Shown in pieces: positions 5,126 through 7,261 of a DNA stretch of 7,261 nt. Each line of letters opens with the position of its first letter. Position 1 is the stretch's first letter. A program made the translations under genes and the position numbers. Under the pieces are notes generated by a model. The model was not told the origin of the DNA, did no database searches, and saw only the letters and a program-made list of their open reading frames with translations. The stretch is from Deltaproteobacteria bacterium (GTDB lineage: Bacteria > Desulfobacterota > Syntrophobacteria > B119-G9), in contig QMLL01000079.1 in NCBI GenBank assembly GCA_003646715.1, forward strand, positions 1 to 7,261. The letters run 5' to 3'.

Positions 5126-6358
5126 TTAATCGGCTTCTCTGAAAGACCTGAAAAATAACGCAACCATTCCACAAAGTGCCGCGCCTGTTCCAATGCCAGC
5201 AAAGATGTAGTTGATAGCGATATAATCTGCCAGTACTCCTGTAATCGACACGGAAAGAGCCGTGCAGCCGACAACCGCCATGCTGTTGAGACTGAATATT
5301 CTCCCCTGAAGATTTGCTGGTACGTAGTGCTGTATAAGTGTAGCTCTGCCTGCGGTTATCATAGGGATAAATATGGCATGAATAAGAATGGTGATTATAG
5401 CCCCTGCGGTAGTACGTATCCATAGTAAGGGTATAAAAGTGAGGCCATCAAGAATCATTCCCCAGGCAATCATTTTCCCGTTTGTCATGCGGTTTTCCAG
5501 GAAGTGCACAAGTGGGATGCCAATGACCATGCCACTGGCATAACAGGCTTCGATCAAGGCATACACCGAAGCATTTTTCCCAAGAATTGTTTTCACGAAT
5601 ATGGGAGTTCCAATCATTGCTGCTCCCATGAGAATTAAATTATCCAGGGCGGTAATGATCAGGAGTATTAATATGACCTTATTATTTATGGCATGTTGTA
5701 CGCCTTCCCCGATCAGTGACCATACTTTGGAAAAACCAGTTTTATTGTTTTCCTGTTTCTCCGTGATTGGAGGGGGATTCTGTGGATCAATTCTCAGCAA
5801 ATAAATAAGGGTCAGTGAAACAACGAAGCTAAAAGAGTCTGCGAAAAAAAGATTAACTACACCCAGGGTCTTCAACAAAAAACTGGCTAGGAGAGGACCG
5901 AGCAAAACAGCCAGTTGCCATGATGTCTGGATTAACGCGTTTGCCTTGGTCAGAGCATCTTTCGGGACAATTTGAGGTATTATAGCGTCTCGTGCAGGGT
6001 TGAAGAAGGCAGAACAGCTGGCGATTGAAAAAGTAATGATACCAAGGATCAAACTGTTCAATTTTCCCATGTAAAACAAAACTGGCAAAATCAGTACAAG
6101 AAGGGCTCTAGCGATATCAGTACCCATCATGAGATTTCGCCTGTCAACGTGATCTGCCAGGACCCCGGCCCAGAGTCCGAAAAGGAGCGTGGGGAGAAAA
6201 CTGCTCATGGTAACGAGGCCTGTTACCGTAGCTGAACCCGTCATTTCCAGCAGCAACCAGATAAGTGCAATCTGGTAAAGAGAATCTCCAGCCTGGCTAA
6301 TGACCTGTCCAAACCAGAGAAGTCTAAGATTTCTGTTTATGAAAAAAGAAAGCCTCAT
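5126..6358 (-). CDS. MFS transporter, MFS_3 / EntS-like exporter family
   Basis: This 410-residue membrane protein is a major facilitator of the MFS_3 type, a branch that includes enterobactin exporter EntS and macrolide efflux-like proteins. Hydrophobic segments fit about 12 membrane helices with a hydrophilic central loop at about 190-215 (DPQNPPPITEKQENN). The start FFINRNLRLLWFGQVISQAG (5-24) is typical. GVLADHVDRR (65-74) is the motif A loop between helices 2 and 3. NPARDAIIPQIVPKDALTKA (120-139) and NLQGRIFSL (349-357) are strong subfamily markers. Length is normal and the frame is intact. The ATG at 6358 has no obvious ribosome binding site. It lies 85 bases after the flavin reductase stop on the same strand and may be translated from the same transcript. 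The exported compound cannot be deduced; multidrug or metabolite efflux is the usual role. Confidence 0.92.
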   Translation of the reverse strand: MRLSFFINRNLRLLWFGQVISQAGDSLYQIALIWLLLEMTGSATVTGLVTMSSFLPTLLFGLWAGVLADHVDRRNLMMGTDIARALLVLILPVLFYMGKLNSLILGIITFSIASCSAFFNPARDAIIPQIVPKDALTKANALIQTSWQLAVLLGPLLASFLLKTLGVVNLFFADSFSFVVSLTLIYLLRIDPQNPPPITEKQENNKTGFSKVWSLIGEGVQHAINNKVILILLIITALDNLILMGAAMIGTPIFVKTILGKNASVYALIEACYASGMVIGIPLVHFLENRMTNGKMIAWGMILDGLTFIPLLWIRTTAGAIITILIHAIFIPMITAGRATLIQHYVPANLQGRIFSLNSMAVVGCTALSVSITGVLADYIAINYIFAGIGTGAALCGMVALFFRSFREAD

Positions 6359-6443
6359 ATCATTGTCAGTTATTTTCAGATGCGCATAATTTTGCCGTTT
6401 GTTAAATTAGGCGGGTAAAAAGCCGGGATAAGAGGTATTTTCT

Positions 6444-6920
6444 CTAGTATTTCCCCAGATATACCTTTCCCAGATCCTTGCATGTAAGAGGTATACCATG
6501 CTCCTTGAAGCATTCTCCGGAAACTATTTCTCCTACAAGAAGAGCATGGTCTCCGGGAGTGAATATTTCTTTCAGTTTGCACTCAACGTATGCAAGGACG
6601 TTGGTCAGTACCGGTACACCGGTGTCCAAAACCTGGTAAGATAAACCGGCAAATCGTTCTTCAAGGTTTGGTGTTTTAAAAGAAGCGAGTAAATCAGCCT
6701 GGGTGTTCTCCAGAACCTGGAGCGAAAAATACTTTGCTTTTTCAATGAAAGGCAGAACTCTCCTTGTTCTTTTCACAGACGCAAGAACCAGTGGGGGATC
6801 GTAGGAAGCCTGAGTAACCCACGAAATTATCATGCCATAGTTTACATCTTCGTGACGACAGGTAAGAAGGTAAATACCATAGCTGAATTTGCTCAAAACT
6901 TTTTCTATTTCCGGATTCAT
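6444..6920 (-). CDS. Flavin reductase-like FMN-binding protein
   Basis: This 158-residue protein belongs to the flavin reductase-like domain family (PF01613), split-barrel FMN proteins that include flavoredoxin and the N-terminal part of high-molecular-weight rubredoxin of clostridia. Family features are the opening KFSYGIYLLTCRHEDVNYGM (11-30) and SWVTQASYDPPLVLASVKRT (33-52), which forms the FMN pocket. FSLQVLENTQADL (65-77) and TPGDHALLVGEIVSG (121-135), with the conserved Gly-Asp-His, complete the set. It ends after the barrel, with no rubredoxin domain fused behind it and no separate rubredoxin gene in view. The ATG at 6920 has AAGGAG at 5 bases. It lies 46 bases downstream of the signal peptidase gene and 85 bases upstream of the MFS gene, so the three are probably transcribed together, although the functions do not obviously belong together. 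Its electron partner and acceptor are unknown. Confidence 0.92.
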   Translation of the reverse strand: MNPEIEKVLSKFSYGIYLLTCRHEDVNYGMIISWVTQASYDPPLVLASVKRTRRVLPFIEKAKYFSLQVLENTQADLLASFKTPNLEERFAGLSYQVLDTGVPVLTNVLAYVECKLKEIFTPGDHALLVGEIVSGECFKEHGIPLTCKDLGKVYLGKY

Positions 6921-6925
6921 CCTCT

Positions 6926-6931
6926 CTCCTT
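6926..6931 (-). promoter_or_regulatory. Ribosome binding site of flavin reductase gene
   Basis: On the minus strand GAAGGAGAGAGG runs into the ATG at 6920, with AAGGAG 5 bases away. It confirms the start of the flavin reductase-like gene. Confidence 0.75.
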
Positions 6932-6966
6932 CTATTTCACGTGCAACGGGAAGATCTGTTCCCCTG

Positions 6967-7261
6967 TTAATGGATGATGTGTCCTATTCTGCTCCATCTC
7001 GGTGTAAATTTTTCGCTATCCCACGACCAGTATATGATGAATGCTTTGCCTCTTAACTCGCTGTAGTCGACAAATTTCCACCATCGGCTATCGTAACTTT
7101 CGTCCCTGTTGTCTCCCATGACAAAAAGTGAGTGAGGTGGCACGGTAATGGGGCCGAAATTATCTCTCGGTCCCAGACCGGCAGGAATTATTTGCGGGCT
7201 TGTATGCTGGATGTATGGTTCTTTCAGCTTGTGTCCGTTTACGTAAACCACCTTGTTTACA
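6967..7261 (-). CDS. lepB: Type I signal peptidase, C-terminal part (gene cut by window edge)
   Basis: The last 97 residues of a type I signal peptidase, the membrane-anchored serine protease that removes signal peptides from exported proteins on the outer face of the membrane. The visible part has VVYVNGHKLKEPYI (4-17 of the fragment), VPPHSLFVMGDNRDESYDSR (40-59, containing the box E motif GDNRxxSxDSR) and the closing LRGKAFIIYWSW (69-80). Together these are diagnostic of the family. The Gly that often follows SRxW is replaced, giving SRWWKF. The transmembrane anchor, catalytic Ser and catalytic Lys lie upstream of the window, so activity cannot be judged. The frame is open through 7261, so the GTG at 7251 is an internal Val and not the start. 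The compact single-domain end fits the short signal peptidases of Firmicutes. The flavin reductase-like gene begins 46 bases downstream. Confidence 0.93.
   Translation of the reverse strand, partial: VNKVVYVNGHKLKEPYIQHTSPQIIPAGLGPRDNFGPITVPPHSLFVMGDNRDESYDSRWWKFVDYSELRGKAFIIYWSWDSEKFTPRWSRIGHIIH

Overview
The window reads as a stretch of chromosome from a Gram-positive anaerobe, most likely a member of the Clostridia. This is inferred from three things: strong AGGAGG-type Shine-Dalgarno sites, a Firmicutes-style type I signal peptidase, and an anaerobe-type gene set (NDP-forming acyl-CoA synthetase, nitroreductase, flavoredoxin-like flavin reductase). Species cannot be named from the sequence. 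Coding density is high and no gap exceeds about 135 bases. No tRNA, rRNA, CRISPR array or insertion sequence is visible.

Left part (36-2202, plus strand): the two separate subunits of an NDP(ADP)-forming acyl-CoA synthetase. The alpha subunit carries the CoA-binding fold and the phospho-histidine; the beta subunit is the ATP-grasp part. A 121-base non-coding gap with overlapping inverted repeats lies between them. Together they would interconvert an acyl-CoA plus ADP and phosphate with the free acid plus ATP. A 9-bp hairpin after the beta gene is shared with the convergent nitroreductase gene and is better formed for the minus strand.

Middle (2247-5020): a minus-strand nitroreductase diverges from a plus-strand pair, a DUF1343/GH171 (NamZ-like) protein and a small thioredoxin-fold protein related to ArsD. 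The 133-base divergent region holds two candidate sigma-A promoters that face each other and an imperfect dyad. The NamZ-like protein has no signal peptide and has Gln where the better-known members have Glu in the P-E-H-G motif. Its partner has a Cys-Ala-Cys motif rather than CXXC. Tail to tail with this pair lies an unrecognised cysteine-containing protein that may have a second internal start.

Right part (5126-7261, minus strand): the end of a type I signal peptidase gene (truncated by the window edge), a flavin reductase-like FMN protein and an MFS exporter, all in one direction and possibly co-transcribed. The unknown gene at 4439-5020 follows in the same direction but has its own candidate promoter.

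No clearly new multi-gene system stands out. The most unusual items are the PQHG-type cytoplasmic NamZ homologue with its ArsD-like neighbour, the unknown cysteine protein, and the arrangement of the divergent promoter region.
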